Positions 51,336 through 58,748 of a DNA stretch of 64,000 bases are shown piece after piece. Source of the stretch: Pseudomonadota bacterium (lineage in GTDB: Bacteria; Pseudomonadota; Gammaproteobacteria; Steroidobacterales; Steroidobacteraceae); assembly GCA_023433705.1 (NCBI GenBank), contig JAEYUC010000068.1, positions 1 through 64,000 of the forward strand, given 5' to 3'. Under the pieces are notes generated by a model. The model worked only from the letters and a program-made list of their open reading frames with translations. It was not told the origin of the DNA and ran no database searches. The translations under genes and the position numbers were made by a program. The stretch's first letter is position 1. Each line of letters starts with the position of its first letter.

Positions 51336-52759
51336 CCCCCGAGGAGTTCAGGCGCGCCGGCCACGAACTGGTGGACTGGATCGCGGATTACCGCGAGCGG
51401 GTGGTGAGGAGCGAGTTTCCGGTGATGTCGCGCGCCACGCCGGGCGCACTGCGCGATGCGCTGCCGAAAAAGCCGCCGCTCCAGCCCGAGGCCTTCGAGG
51501 CCATCCGGCGCGATCTCGACGCGTTGATCCTGCCGGCCTGCACGCATTGGCAGGATCCGCGCTTCTTCGGTTACTTCCCGTCCAACGGCCTGCCGGCCGC
51601 GGTGCTGGGCGATTTCGTGAGCACCGGGCTCGGGCAGTTAGGCCTCAACTGGCAGTCGAGCCCGGCGCTGACCGAGCTCGAGGAAGTGTGTCTCGACTGG
51701 TGGCGGCAGATGCTCGGACTCACCGAGCGCTGGTCCGGCGTCATCCAGGATACGGCCTCGACCGCGACCTTCGTCGCGCTGGTCTGCGCGCGCGAATGCG
51801 CGTCGAATCATGCTGCCACGCGCGGCGGACTGCAGGGCCAGCAGCGACCGCTCATGATCTACCTCACCGCGCAGGCGCACAGCTCGGTCGAGAAGGCCGC
51901 GATGCTCGCGGGTTTCGGCCGCGAGAACCTGCGCGTCGTGGCCGTGGACGACAACTTCGACATGCGCCCCGATGCGCTGGCCGCGGCGATCCTCGAGGAC
52001 CGCGCGGCCGATCGGGAGCCTTGCGCCATCGTCGCCACCTGCGGCACGACGGCGACGACCTCTTTCGATCCGCTCGCCGCGATCGCGCAGGTCGCACGCG
52101 GCGAGGAGCTCTGGCTGCACGTCGACGCCGCGATGGCCGGCAGCGCGATGATCCTGCCCGAGTGCCGCGAACTGTGGGACGGCATCGAGGGCGCGGACTC
52201 GCTCGTCGTGAACCCGCACAAGTGGCTGGGCGTCTCGATGGACTGCTCGACCTATTACGTGCGCGACGCCCAGTTCCTGGTGCGCGTGATGTCCACCAAT
52301 CCTAGCTACCTGCAGACGTCCGCCGACGGCCAGGTGAAGAACTACCGCGACTGGGGCGTGCCGCTCGGCCGGCGCATGCGGGCACTCAAGATGTGGTTCG
52401 TGATCCGCGACCAGGGCGTGGAAGGCTTGCAGGCGCGCATCCGCCGCGACCTCGCGCAGACACGCTGGCTCGCGGACGAAATCGCGCGCGAACCGCGCTG
52501 GAAGATCGTGGCGCCCGTGCGCCTGCAGACGCTCGTGGTGCGACACGAGCCGCACGGCCTCGATGCCGCGGCCATCGACGTGCATACGCGCGCCTGGGCC
52601 CAGCGGGTCAACGATTCGGGCGAGGCCTACCTCACGCCCGCGCTCATCGACGGGCGCTGGGCGGTGCGCGTCTCGATCGGCTCGGCCGCGACCGAACACG
52701 AACACGTCGAGGGACTCTGGAGGCTCATGCGGCGCATGGCAGTCCAGACGGCCGACTAA
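51332..52759 (+). CDS. PLP-dependent aromatic-L-amino-acid decarboxylase family
   Basis: Group II decarboxylase of 475 residues. The PLP lysine is K297 in VVNPHKWLG; WLHVDAAMAGSA carries the aspartate contacting the pyridine nitrogen, and the N-terminal segment FRRAGHELVDWIADY is diagnostic of the family. It should decarboxylate Tyr, Trp, DOPA or phenylserine-type acids. It is translationally coupled to the MMPL pump, an unexpected neighbour, so the product amine or its conjugate might be exported; this is inference. Confidence 0.94.
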   Translation: MTPEEFRRAGHELVDWIADYRERVVRSEFPVMSRATPGALRDALPKKPPLQPEAFEAIRRDLDALILPACTHWQDPRFFGYFPSNGLPAAVLGDFVSTGLGQLGLNWQSSPALTELEEVCLDWWRQMLGLTERWSGVIQDTASTATFVALVCARECASNHAATRGGLQGQQRPLMIYLTAQAHSSVEKAAMLAGFGRENLRVVAVDDNFDMRPDALAAAILEDRAADREPCAIVATCGTTATTSFDPLAAIAQVARGEELWLHVDAAMAGSAMILPECRELWDGIEGADSLVVNPHKWLGVSMDCSTYYVRDAQFLVRVMSTNPSYLQTSADGQVKNYRDWGVPLGRRMRALKMWFVIRDQGVEGLQARIRRDLAQTRWLADEIAREPRWKIVAPVRLQTLVVRHEPHGLDAAAIDVHTRAWAQRVNDSGEAYLTPALIDGRWAVRVSIGSAATEHEHVEGLWRLMRRMAVQTAD

Positions 52760-52813
52760 CGGATACGTCCGGCGCGCGACGTCACCCACAGGAATCCACC
52801 AGGGAGAGGATCG

Positions 52814-53746
52814 ATGAAGCAGCGGATCACTCGATGGATTTTCGGCCTGGCCGCGGCGGGATTCGCCGCCGGCGCGCTCGCGCAGCAGGCGCCCACGCCT
52901 CCTCCGGACGTCAAGATCGAAACCGCCGAGGTCGCCCCGGGCATCTACGTGCTGTTCGGCCGCGGCGGCAACATCGGGCTCACGGTCGGCGTGGATGGCG
53001 CGGCGATCATCGACGACCAGTTCGCGGACATGGTGCCGAAGATCCGCGCGGCGGTCGCGCTGTTGTCCGAGAAGCCCGTGAGCTTCGTGATCAACACGCA
53101 CCTGCACGGCGATCACACCGGCGGCAACGACGGCTTCGGCAAGGCCGGCGCCGTGATCATCGCGCACGAGAACGTGCGCAAGCGGCTGGGCGCCGCTCAG
53201 GTCAATCCGTCGAACAACCAGGCGATTCCGGCGCGCGCGCGCGAGGCGCTGCCCGTCGTCACGTTCGCGGATTCCGCGACGCTGCATTTCAACGACGATG
53301 ACCTCGAATTCACGCACCTGCCGAACGCGCACACCGAGACCGACATCGTGATCCGCTTCCGCAAGGCCAATGTCGTGCACATGGGCGACGTCTTCACCGG
53401 CGGGTTCCCGTTCATCGACGCCAACAACGGCGGCACGCTCGACGGATACATCGCGGCCCAGGAGAAAGTGCTCGGGATGATCGACGACCAGACCAAGGTC
53501 ATCCGCGGGCACGGCCCGATCGGCAACAAGGCGGATCTGCAGACGTATCGCGACATGCTGGTCACCGTGCGCGACCGTATCGCCAGGCTCGTGAAGGCGG
53601 GCAAGACGCAGGAGCAGGTCGTGCAGGCCCGGCCGACGAAGGAGTTCGAGGAGAAGTACGGCGGCGCGAACTTCAATGCGGCGCAGTGGATAGGCCGAGC
53701 CTACGTCGATCAGAAAACCGCGCTCGAGAAGCGGCGCAAGCGTTGA
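52814..53746 (+). CDS. Exported metallo-beta-lactamase fold hydrolase
   Basis: A 310-residue periplasmic MBL enzyme: signal peptide (about 1-23), HLHGDH at residues 96-101, H in NAHTETDI and D in GDVFTGG as further metal ligands, and a C-terminal HG in RGHGPIG. The order matches the subclass B3/QuiP-type or alkylsulfatase-like branch of hydrolases rather than true lactamases. A good ribosome binding site (GGGAGAGG) precedes ATG 52814. It follows the decarboxylase by 54 nt. Confidence 0.9.
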   Translation: MKQRITRWIFGLAAAGFAAGALAQQAPTPPPDVKIETAEVAPGIYVLFGRGGNIGLTVGVDGAAIIDDQFADMVPKIRAAVALLSEKPVSFVINTHLHGDHTGGNDGFGKAGAVIIAHENVRKRLGAAQVNPSNNQAIPARAREALPVVTFADSATLHFNDDDLEFTHLPNAHTETDIVIRFRKANVVHMGDVFTGGFPFIDANNGGTLDGYIAAQEKVLGMIDDQTKVIRGHGPIGNKADLQTYRDMLVTVRDRIARLVKAGKTQEQVVQARPTKEFEEKYGGANFNAAQWIGRAYVDQKTALEKRRKR

Positions 53747-53929
53747 GTGCTTGCGGGAAACCCTTGCCCGTCTAACCAGTTGCGCGATCCTGGTGCGACA
53801 TAACGCAACTCTTCGTGGGCTTTTCGCACACTCGCGGAGCACGAGTCGTCTTCGTCCTATGGACAGCGGCGCGAGCTCTGGCGAAAGTCGGCGCGACGTC
53901 GCGCTTCCCACCGCGCGAGCGAGAACGGA

Positions 53930-54361
53930 ATGAAGAATTCGAACAAGGCCGCCAGGTTGCTCGACCCGATGTACCTCCCCGAGGCCGAGCAGTATCTCGA
54001 CGAACTGGAACGCAGCGGGCAGTTCCGCATCGGCATCGATGCCGAGAACGACGACATGGAATCCGCCGAATCTCCGGCGAGCAACGATTATTCGTTGCGC
54101 CGCGGCTCGGGCAATTCCTCGATACAGGACTGGTGGACGAGCGGGCGCGTCGCGTTGCGACTCGGTTCCGGAATCGACGGCGACAACGTCACCCTGCAGC
54201 GCATCGAAGATTCGTTGTGCATACGCACGCACGATGGCCAGGATGGCATCACGCTCGAGGGTTATCTCGGCCTCATCCCCGATGCGTCGACGTTGCGGAT
54301 CATCTTCGAGAGCGGCGCCGAATGGACCGGCGCCGCCCTCACGTCGCGCATCGTGGGCTGA
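53930..54361 (+). CDS. Orphan haemolysin-type calcium-binding related domain protein
   Basis: A 143-residue protein. Residues about 50-115 resemble the haemolysin-type calcium-binding protein related domain (HCBP_related): YSLRRGSGNSSIQDW...LRLGSGIDGDNVTLQRIEDSLCIRTHDGQDGITLEGYL. In RTX toxins this domain occurs with GGxGxDxxx repeats, which are absent here. The N-terminus (LLDPMYLPEAEQYLDELERSGQF) is acidic and there is no signal peptide. It abuts the convergent TfpX/Z gene end to end (54361/54362). Confidence 0.6.
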   Translation: MKNSNKAARLLDPMYLPEAEQYLDELERSGQFRIGIDAENDDMESAESPASNDYSLRRGSGNSSIQDWWTSGRVALRLGSGIDGDNVTLQRIEDSLCIRTHDGQDGITLEGYLGLIPDASTLRIIFESGAEWTGAALTSRIVG

Positions 54362-55120
54362 TCAGTACGGATCGAGATCGATCCAGCTGACCGGAAGTCC
54401 GGTGCGCGTGTCGATTATTGCCGTCCAGAATCCCTTGGCATGACGTACCGGTAGCCAGCGCTGGTACTCGTCCGGAATGCCGGCCTCGCGGCGCGCCGCC
54501 TCGATGTCGGCTTTCGCGGCGGGGTGGCGCTGCTCGAGCACCGGCAACTCTTTCGCGCGCTTCTGGATCTGGGGCAGATCCTGCTCGAACGGCGCGTAGA
54601 AGCGCGGCCGCAGATGGATGTCCGCGCCCCCACCGAGCGACTGGAATATCGCGTCCATCTTGTCCTTCTGCGGCACGATCACCGATACGCGTCGAGGACC
54701 AAACCACGGCAGCGATGCGTACTTCGGGTCGGTCGCCGCGGACAGCTCTTCGGGAGTCAATTGCTGGGCCTGCACGATCTCGAAGCGGTCGACCGCGAAG
54801 GCCACGTACACGGGTCTGGCCGCGGACATGACCCACACGCCGTAGATCATCGCGGCGATCTGGATCACGCCGACGATCACGTAGTCCATGACCAGTTTGC
54901 GGCGCGACTTTCGGCTGTCGTAGATGACCAGCGAAATCAGCGGTCCGAGCGTCAGGTCGATGCCGACGACCAGCACGAACAATTGCATTCCGCCGAGCAT
55001 TTGCGTGAACGGCGGGGGATACCAGATGAGAAAGATCAGGGATGCGGCACAGGCCGCGAGTACCAGCGTCGCAAGGAAGTGAACTCCGAACGCGACGAAC
55101 TTTTCGCGCCAGGCGATCAT
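54362..55120 (-). CDS. TfpX/TfpZ family type IV pilin accessory protein
   Basis: A 252-residue protein with about four transmembrane helices in the first 120 residues, then a periplasmic domain with the conserved end FWTAIIDTRTGLPVSWIDLDPY. Lengths and segments (GIDLTLGPLISLVIY, RPVYVAFAVDRFEIVQAQQL) match the pilin-modulating TfpX/TfpZ family, which normally sits next to its pilin gene. No pilin is nearby here. It is downstream-convergent with the RTX-related protein. Confidence 0.9.
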   Translation of the reverse strand: MIAWREKFVAFGVHFLATLVLAACAASLIFLIWYPPPFTQMLGGMQLFVLVVGIDLTLGPLISLVIYDSRKSRRKLVMDYVIVGVIQIAAMIYGVWVMSAARPVYVAFAVDRFEIVQAQQLTPEELSAATDPKYASLPWFGPRRVSVIVPQKDKMDAIFQSLGGGADIHLRPRFYAPFEQDLPQIQKRAKELPVLEQRHPAAKADIEAARREAGIPDEYQRWLPVRHAKGFWTAIIDTRTGLPVSWIDLDPY

Positions 55121-55133
55121 GTTTTTCTACACC

Positions 55134-55559
55134 TCAATCGTCCAAACGAACCGATCCGCGAAGCCGCTTCGTCGACTGCTTGCGCGCTTTCGATGAAAGT
55201 CGCCGTTCTTTCGACGCGCGCGTGGGCTTCGTGGCAAGACGTTTCTTCGGCGCGACCAGCGCGCGCCGCACGAGATCGAGCAGGCGCGATTCCGCGTCGC
55301 GGCGATTGTGTTCCTGGCTGCGCGAGGTGCGGGCGACGATGAGCAGGTCGCCCGCGTCCGTGACGCGCTGGCCCGCGAGCTGACGCAGCCGCGACTTCAC
55401 ATCCGGCGACAGCGTCCGGTTGCGATCGAGCGCGAAGCGTAGCTGCACGGCCGACGCCACCTTGTTGACGTTCTGGCCCCCGGGGCCGGCCGACCGGATG
55501 AACGCGACTTCGAGGTCCGCATCCGGAATTTCGAGTCCAGGTCTGACGTGCAGGCTCAT
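55134..55559 (-). CDS. arfB: Alternative ribosome rescue factor ArfB (YaeJ)
   Basis: A 141-residue peptidyl-tRNA hydrolase of the release-factor family. The GGQ motif is at residues 27-29 (GPGGQNVNK). The C-terminal Lys/Arg-rich tail (KRLATKPTRASKERRLSSKARKQSTKRLRG) enters the empty mRNA channel of stalled ribosomes. ATG 55559 starts immediately after the channel gene. Confidence 0.94.
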   Translation of the reverse strand: MSLHVRPGLEIPDADLEVAFIRSAGPGGQNVNKVASAVQLRFALDRNRTLSPDVKSRLRQLAGQRVTDAGDLLIVARTSRSQEHNRRDAESRLLDLVRRALVAPKKRLATKPTRASKERRLSSKARKQSTKRLRGSVRLDD

Positions 55560-55569
55560 GGGGCCGAAC

Positions 55570-56850
55570 TCACTCGGCCGGAAGCATCCGCACGTCGTGC
55601 TGCTGCACCGGGATGGTGATTCCATGCTTCTTGAACAGCCGCCAGATTTCGCGATTCACGTCGGAACGGACGTTGTTCACGCCGTTCATCGGGTCGCGGA
55701 TCCAGAAACGCACTTCGACACGCATGCCGTAGTTCTCGAAACTCATGAGTCGCGACACCGGGCCCGGATCCTTGAGGATGCGCGGGTGGTGCGCGGCGGC
55801 ATCCAGCAACACCTGCAGCGCGAGCTCAGGATCGTCCTTGTAGCTCACCATCACGGGCAGCCGGATGCGTACGCGCTGGTCAGAATAGCTCCAGTTGATG
55901 ACCGAATTCGTGATCAGGTTCTGATTCGGCACCAGTGTTTCGACGCCGTCGCGGTCGCGAACGACGATGTAACGGCCGCGCAGCTCCTGCACCCAGCCGA
56001 AGTTCTCGGTGCTGGTGCCGGTCGTTCCCGTGAAACTGATCACGTCGCCGGGCTTGATGGACTTGTCGAGCAGCAGCACGAAGCCGGAGACGAAATTGCT
56101 CGTGATGGCCTGCAGGCCGAAACCGAGGCCAAGGCCTATCGCGCCGGTGAGCACCGTCAGCGTCGTGAGATCCACGCCCGAGGCGTTGATGCCCATCAGC
56201 ACGCCGATCGTGAGCAGCGCGAAGGTCGAGAACTTGGAGATGCCGATGCGCGTCGAGATCGCGATGCCTTCGAGCTTCATCACGCGTCGCTCGATGGTGC
56301 GCGCGATGAGGCTCGTCACGATCAGGAATCCGGCGAGGACCACGATGCCCTTGAGCAGCTGCCACAGGCTGAACTTCGCGCGACCGGGCACGAGGTCGAC
56401 GCCGTCGAGCGTGCGCTCGAGACCTTCGAACCAGCCGAGCATCTGCATCGCGATCGCGGCCCAGATCACGAACGTGATGCGCAGTTCCCAGGCGCGGATC
56501 CAGCTGTTCGGGCCGAGCGACACCGACAACACGTGGACGCCGATCCGCACCAGCAACAACACGGTGACGAGACCCATGGCGGAATCGATGAGCGCGGTGG
56601 GCAGGTTGAAACTGCCGAACACCACGCGCACCCCGAGGATCAGCACGATGCCTAGGAACGCGGGCGCGAGCACCATTCCCGCGATGATGAGCTGGCGCGG
56701 CCAGCGGCCGAGATCCGAGCGCGCCGCGAGCGGTCGCATGAACCGCTTGATGTAACTCGACAAGGCCACGGCGAGGATCGCCGCCATGATGACGGCGATC
56801 ACCTCGGCCATGATTTCCGGCGTGGTGAGCTGCTCGAAGAGGTTTTTCAC
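55570..56850 (-). CDS. Mechanosensitive ion channel (MscS family)
   Basis: A 426-residue membrane channel: four to five helices (about 15-240), the pore-lining helix TGAIGLGLGFGLQAITSNFVSGFVLL with the Gly/Ala pattern of MscS TM3, a cytoplasmic beta domain (IKPGDVISF, then FGWVQELRGRYIVVRDRDGVETLVPNQNLI) and a C-terminal alpha/beta region. It is somewhat larger than E. coli MscS because of extra N-terminal helices. It protects against hypo-osmotic shock. Its gene is followed by arfB after 10 nt. Confidence 0.94.
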   Translation of the reverse strand: MKNLFEQLTTPEIMAEVIAVIMAAILAVALSSYIKRFMRPLAARSDLGRWPRQLIIAGMVLAPAFLGIVLILGVRVVFGSFNLPTALIDSAMGLVTVLLLVRIGVHVLSVSLGPNSWIRAWELRITFVIWAAIAMQMLGWFEGLERTLDGVDLVPGRAKFSLWQLLKGIVVLAGFLIVTSLIARTIERRVMKLEGIAISTRIGISKFSTFALLTIGVLMGINASGVDLTTLTVLTGAIGLGLGFGLQAITSNFVSGFVLLLDKSIKPGDVISFTGTTGTSTENFGWVQELRGRYIVVRDRDGVETLVPNQNLITNSVINWSYSDQRVRIRLPVMVSYKDDPELALQVLLDAAAHHPRILKDPGPVSRLMSFENYGMRVEVRFWIRDPMNGVNNVRSDVNREIWRLFKKHGITIPVQQHDVRMLPAE

Positions 56851-56869
56851 GTCGCGTCGGGCCCTGGGG

Positions 56870-57100
56870 TCAGGCGTTCAGATCGGGAATCAGCTCGCTC
56901 TCGAGCCGCGTTATTTGATCCTTGAGCATGAGCTTGCGCTTCTTGAGGCGCTTGATCTGCAACTGGTCGGACTGGAAGTCGAGCGACAGGCGTGAGATGA
57001 CCTCGTCCAGATCGCGGTGGGCGATTCGCAGTTCCCTCAGCTTTTCAACGTTCTTGAAAAGCTCGCGATTGACGTTGTCCTGATCTTCGATTTCGCTCAT
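56870..57100 (-). CDS. YdcH/DUF465 family small coiled-coil protein
   Basis: A 76-residue, highly charged helical protein; HRDLDEVISRLSLDFQSDQLQIKRLKKRKLMLKDQITRLES is the characteristic DUF465 helix. The function is not established. It is translated from an ATG overlapping the PHP nuclease stop (57097-57100) and precedes the channel gene by 19 nt. Confidence 0.85.
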   Translation of the reverse strand: MSEIEDQDNVNRELFKNVEKLRELRIAHRDLDEVISRLSLDFQSDQLQIKRLKKRKLMLKDQITRLESELIPDLNA

Positions 57101-57960
57101 CGGCGGTTTTGCGTGACCGACAGTCGCTGGGTGACCGGCGTGAGGCCGGGCGCAAGCTTAAGCCAGCGGCCAAGGGGATTCCACGGCACCGACGGGTCAT
57201 GGAAATCGGAGCCCATGGACGCGTGCAGGCTGAATCGGCGACATAACGAAGCGATGCGGTCCGCGTCGTTCGGGCTCATGCCGGCCATGCTGGCCTCGAG
57301 CGCGGCGCCACCCGCCTGCGCGAACGCGGCGGTCAGCTCGCGCAGGCCACCGGCGGACAGGCGATAACGATGGGGATGCGCGAGCACCGCCACGGCGCCG
57401 CTTTCGCCCAGCACACTCATGACGTCCGCGAACGCGGGCCATTCGGCCGGGACGTGGCCGGCCTTGTCCTTGTTGAGCCAGCGATCGAAAGCTTCCTGCG
57501 TGTCGCGGGCGTGTCCGCGCGCGACCAGCGCGCGCGCCAGGTGCAGTCGCGTGGGTGCGGTGGTCGTCGCGGCCTGCTCGGCGAGCTCGCGGCCGGGTAG
57601 TCGGGCGCGCTTCTCGAGGCGCTCTCCGATCTCCCTTAGGCGCGAGCGCCGGCGCTCGAGTACGCGCGCGAGATGTGCACCGAGGCCCGCGTGATTCGCG
57701 TCGAGCTGCAGGCCCACGACGTGAATAGTTTGACCGCGCCAGTTCGCGGAGAGCTCGGCCCCGTCGACGAAGCAGATGCCGGCGGCCGCGCTCGCCGCGC
57801 GCGCCTCCTCGAGCCCCGCCACGGTGTCGTGATCGGTGAGCGCGAGCGTGCCCACGTTCCGCTGCCGCGCACGCTCGACGAGCTCGGCCGGGGAGAGCAC
57901 GCCGTCCGAGTAGTGACTGTGCGTGTGGAAATCGACGAGAGGTTCGGCGGCCGTATCCAT
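57097..57960 (-). CDS. rnm: PHP-family 3',5'-nucleoside bisphosphate phosphatase / RNase AM type
   Basis: A 287-residue PHP-domain metallophosphoesterase. Motifs: HTHSHYSDG (about 14-22), TDHDT (about 46-50), a Glu near 71, LAHPHRY (about 194-200) and SDFHD near 252. This set matches the YciV/RNase AM branch, which degrades short RNAs and pAp-like nucleotides. ATG 57960 is used; upstream extension would cross the divergent yrfG gene. The start is 25 nt from yrfG. Confidence 0.85.
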   Translation of the reverse strand: MDTAAEPLVDFHTHSHYSDGVLSPAELVERARQRNVGTLALTDHDTVAGLEEARAASAAAGICFVDGAELSANWRGQTIHVVGLQLDANHAGLGAHLARVLERRRSRLREIGERLEKRARLPGRELAEQAATTTAPTRLHLARALVARGHARDTQEAFDRWLNKDKAGHVPAEWPAFADVMSVLGESGAVAVLAHPHRYRLSAGGLRELTAAFAQAGGAALEASMAGMSPNDADRIASLCRRFSLHASMGSDFHDPSVPWNPLGRWLKLAPGLTPVTQRLSVTQNRR

Positions 57961-57969
57961 CGGGGGCCC

Positions 57970-57978
57970 GTATGATAC
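57970..57978. promoter_or_regulatory. Near-symmetric bidirectional -10 (rnm / yrfG)
   Basis: GTATGATAC reads TATGAT (57971-57976) toward yrfG, 9 nt before its ATG, and TATCAT (complement of 57972-57977) toward the PHP gene, 11 nt before its ATG. Two genes would share one melting site. Confidence 0.5.
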
Positions 57979-57985
57979 GCCCCGC

Positions 57986-58687
57986 ATGTCACGAAACCCG
58001 CCGCCGCGCCCCGATTGGCCGGCCATCGATACCGTTTGCCTGGATCTCGACGGTACGCTGCTCGACCAGGCCTATGACAACCACATCTGGCGCGATCTCG
58101 TTCCGCACCGCTATGCCCTGGCCAAGGGCATGGACCTGCACGCGGCGTACGCCGAGATCTCGCGCCGTTTCGAAGAGCGCAGCGGCACGCTCGACTGGTA
58201 TTGCATCGAATACTGGACGCGGGTGCTGGGCGTTGACATCGGCGCGCTGCATCGCGAAGTGCGTTCGCACGTGGACTGGCTGCCGGGCGCGCGGGATTTC
58301 CTCGCGCGCATGCGCGAAAGCGGCAAGCGACTTCTGCTGCTCACCAATTCGCACCCCATCGCGCTCGCCGTGAAACACGAGCAGACCGGCGTGCTCGACT
58401 TCATGGATGGCGCCGTTTCCTCGCACGAATTCGGCGCGCCGAAAGAGGATCCACGGTTCTGGCGCGCGGCGATCGAGCGGTTCGGGTTCGATCCCACGCG
58501 TTCGCTGTTCGCCGACGACAATTCCAGGATGCTCGAAGCCGCGTCGCGCGCCGGCATCCGCTGGGTGTACGGCATCCGCCACTGGGACACCAAAGGCTCG
58601 CACCGCGAGCACCCCGATCACGCCGCCGTAGATGGGTTGTGGGAGTTGGTGCCTGGCACGGAAATCCCGGGAGAAGCAGCGCGCTAG
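57986..58687 (+). CDS. yrfG: GMP/IMP nucleotidase YrfG-like HAD phosphatase
   Basis: A 233-residue HAD phosphatase: DLDGTLLD (D20/D22), TNSHP, K in GAPKEDPRF, and FADDNSRML. Segments such as HYAL-like HRYALAKGMD, LDWYCIEYWTRVLG and YGIRHWDTKGS match YrfG, which dephosphorylates purine mononucleotides. The last 12 residues (VPGTEIPGEAAR) are encoded inside the left arm of a 37-bp inverted repeat, and the TAG stop is the first triplet of its loop, so the normal C-terminus may have been replaced or extended. Confidence 0.9.
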   Translation: MSRNPPPRPDWPAIDTVCLDLDGTLLDQAYDNHIWRDLVPHRYALAKGMDLHAAYAEISRRFEERSGTLDWYCIEYWTRVLGVDIGALHREVRSHVDWLPGARDFLARMRESGKRLLLLTNSHPIALAVKHEQTGVLDFMDGAVSSHEFGAPKEDPRFWRAAIERFGFDPTRSLFADDNSRMLEAASRAGIRWVYGIRHWDTKGSHREHPDHAAVDGLWELVPGTEIPGEAAR

Positions 58688-58744
58688 CTGATAGCGGGTC
58701 GCGAACGGCGCGCTGCTTCTCCCGGGATTTCCGTGCCAGGCACC
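58648..58744. repeat. Perfect 37-bp inverted repeat at the 3' end of yrfG
   Basis: Arms 58648-58684 and 58708-58744 are perfect complements (ends GGTGCCTGGCAC / GTGCCAGGCACC) with a 23-nt loop. It lies between the convergent yrfG and rhlB stops and encodes the end of YrfG. The sequence could terminate both genes, but it looks like an inserted REP-like element. Confidence 0.85.
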
Positions 58745-58748
58745 GTCT

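Noticed and set aside
48933..54232. Two long minus-strand frames (728 and 864 codons) opposite the pump, decarboxylase and MBL genes
   Set aside because: His/Asp/Arg-rich shadow composition and complete overlap with recognised proteins.
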